5,165 nt of DNA from an uncultured Mailhella sp. Its GTDB lineage: Bacteria > Desulfobacterota > Desulfovibrionia > Desulfovibrionales > Desulfovibrionaceae. Location: positions 1 to 5,165 of the forward strand of contig NZ_CAJJIC010000152.1 in the NCBI RefSeq assembly GCF_905187505.1. The letters are read 5' to 3'. Under the pieces are notes generated by a model. That model ran no database searches, was not told where the DNA came from, and worked only from the letters and a program-made list of their open reading frames with translations. Numbering within the stretch: position 1 is the stretch's first letter; the number at the start of each line of letters is the position of its first letter. Shown in pieces: positions 4,442 to 5,165 of this stretch. A program made the translations under genes and the position numbers.

Positions 4442-5165
4442 GTCTTCCCCACGCACGTGGGGGTGTTTCCTTCCAAGCGTGGCAGGCGAGTAAAGGCACT
4501 TAGTCTTCCCCACGCACGTGGGGGTGTTTCTAACGACACTGTCCTTGAAGCTCAGAAAATGAAGTCTTCCCCACGCACGTGGGGGTGTTTCTCGATTTCA
4601 CCAGTCAATTCAGCCTGAAGAATGGTCTTCCCCACGCACGTGGGGGTGTTTCCATATCGAGATTGGCATTAAGTGTAGAAGTAAAGTCTTCCCCACGCAC
4701 GTGGGGGTGTTTCTATGAATATTGTATGAGTGACGAATATATAAAGGTCTTCCCCACGCACGTGGGGGTGTTTCCAGCATTATAGACAGATTTTTTATAA
4801 GAGCAACGTCTTCCCCACGCACGTGGGGGTGTTTCTTGCTTATCAGATAAAAAATAGATATCCAGAAGGTCTTCCCCACGCACGTGGGGGTGTTTCTGAA
4901 GCCGAAGACGGACAAAAATTCGCCATGGCGTCTTCCCCACGCACGTGGGGGTGTTTCTTTTTATAAAACTATCTCGAAAGCTGGAAAAGGGTCTTCCCCA
5001 CGCACGTGGGGGTGTTTCGACCTATTTCTCCGTCGCTAGCCCCCGGCCATTGTCTTCCCCACGCACGTGGGGGTGTTTCTGGATTTCTTACAGATGATTA
5101 TTATATTTCTGGGTCTTCCCCACGCACGTGGGGGTGTTTCCAAAGAAGCCACGTTGTATGATAAA
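4442..5165 (+). CRISPR. type I-E-like CRISPR array, 12 repeats, open at the right window edge
   Basis: Twelve identical 28-bp repeats start at 4442, 4503, 4564, 4625, 4686, 4747, 4808, 4869, 4930, 4991, 5052 and 5113, with an invariant 61-bp period. Each begins GTCTTCCCC, contains CCCCAC-GCAC-GTGGGG as a 6-bp hairpin and ends GTGTTTC, the 5' handle side. Eleven spacers are complete, all 33 nt; a twelfth (5141-5165) is cut after 25 nt. Length, hairpin and 61-bp period match class 1 subtype I-E repeats. The array should be transcribed rightward, and the newest spacers should be near 4470. No cas gene lies in the window; upstream of the leader is the divergent importer operon. The first base after the repeat is C or T in 11 of 12 cases and G once (after 4991). 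Spacers have about 38% GC, ranging from 8/33 (4714-4746) to 20/33 (5019-5051). Confidence 0.97.

Noticed and set aside
4579..4785. Plus-strand 68-codon frame
   Set aside because: It lies entirely within CRISPR repeats and spacers.
4610..4940. Minus-strand frames with repeated NTPTCVGKT / HPHVRGED / TPPRAWGR peptides
   Set aside because: These are translations of the CRISPR repeats, a well-known source of false proteins. The 61-bp period cycles the three frames, producing the three peptides in turn.
4290..5035. 11-base identity TTTCTCCGTCG between 4290-4300 and the spacer at 5019-5051, as a self-target
   Set aside because: It is too short, covers only a third of the spacer, and about one such match is expected by chance in a window this size.

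Overview
The window is GC-rich (about 60% by eye) bacterial DNA. An ABC-transporter operon occupies the minus strand and a type I-E-like CRISPR array lies on the plus strand at the right end. Base composition, the partial tRNA and the protein styles would fit an anaerobic Desulfovibrio-type bacterium (Desulfovibrionaceae), but this is a weak inference with no diagnostic marker gene in view.

Layout, left to right. Positions 1-27 hold the 5' part of a minus-strand tRNA (possibly tRNA-Asn; the anticodon is outside the window). Its promoter is at 55-83 and an A-rich UP-element-like tract at 84-118. Positions 154-190 carry a perfect 12-bp inverted repeat that probably ends or protects the 3' end of the upstream operon. 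Positions 232-4097 hold four minus-strand genes. In transcription order they are: a periplasmic substrate-binding protein (2961-4097), a FecCD/BtuC-type permease (1918-2949), an ABC ATPase (1158-1916) and, after a structured 185-bp gap, a class I SAM-dependent methyltransferase (232-972). The first three are packed with gaps of 11 bp and 1 bp and form a complete importer of the iron-complex/cobalamin/heme/nickel-chelate class.

The operon promoter region (4122-4189) carries two 27-bp dyads with the same 7-13-7 geometry. The one over the likely -10 box reads GTAACAC-N13-GTGCTAC. Its half-site resembles the one I recall for NikR (nickel repressor) in deltaproteobacteria, so nickel or a nickel chelate is a testable substrate, alongside iron, heme and corrinoids. 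The methyltransferase may modify the metal ligand or use the imported cofactor; the sequence does not say which.

Positions 4190-4441 are non-coding and contain the CRISPR leader. They include two separate 10-bp direct-repeat pairs, a cluster of ACGT motifs and a good sigma70-type promoter (TTGACG-N17-TAATAT). The predicted start of that promoter falls on the first base of repeat 1. From 4442 to the window end there are 12 identical 28-bp repeats and 11 complete 33-nt spacers; the array runs off the right edge. No cas gene is present in the window. The spacers are AT-rich (about 38% GC overall) compared with the host DNA, and 11 of 12 begin with a pyrimidine.

I found no unmistakably new system. 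The most useful leads are the metal-regulator-like double dyad, the leader architecture with its repeat-1 start site, and the pyrimidine bias at spacer position 1.
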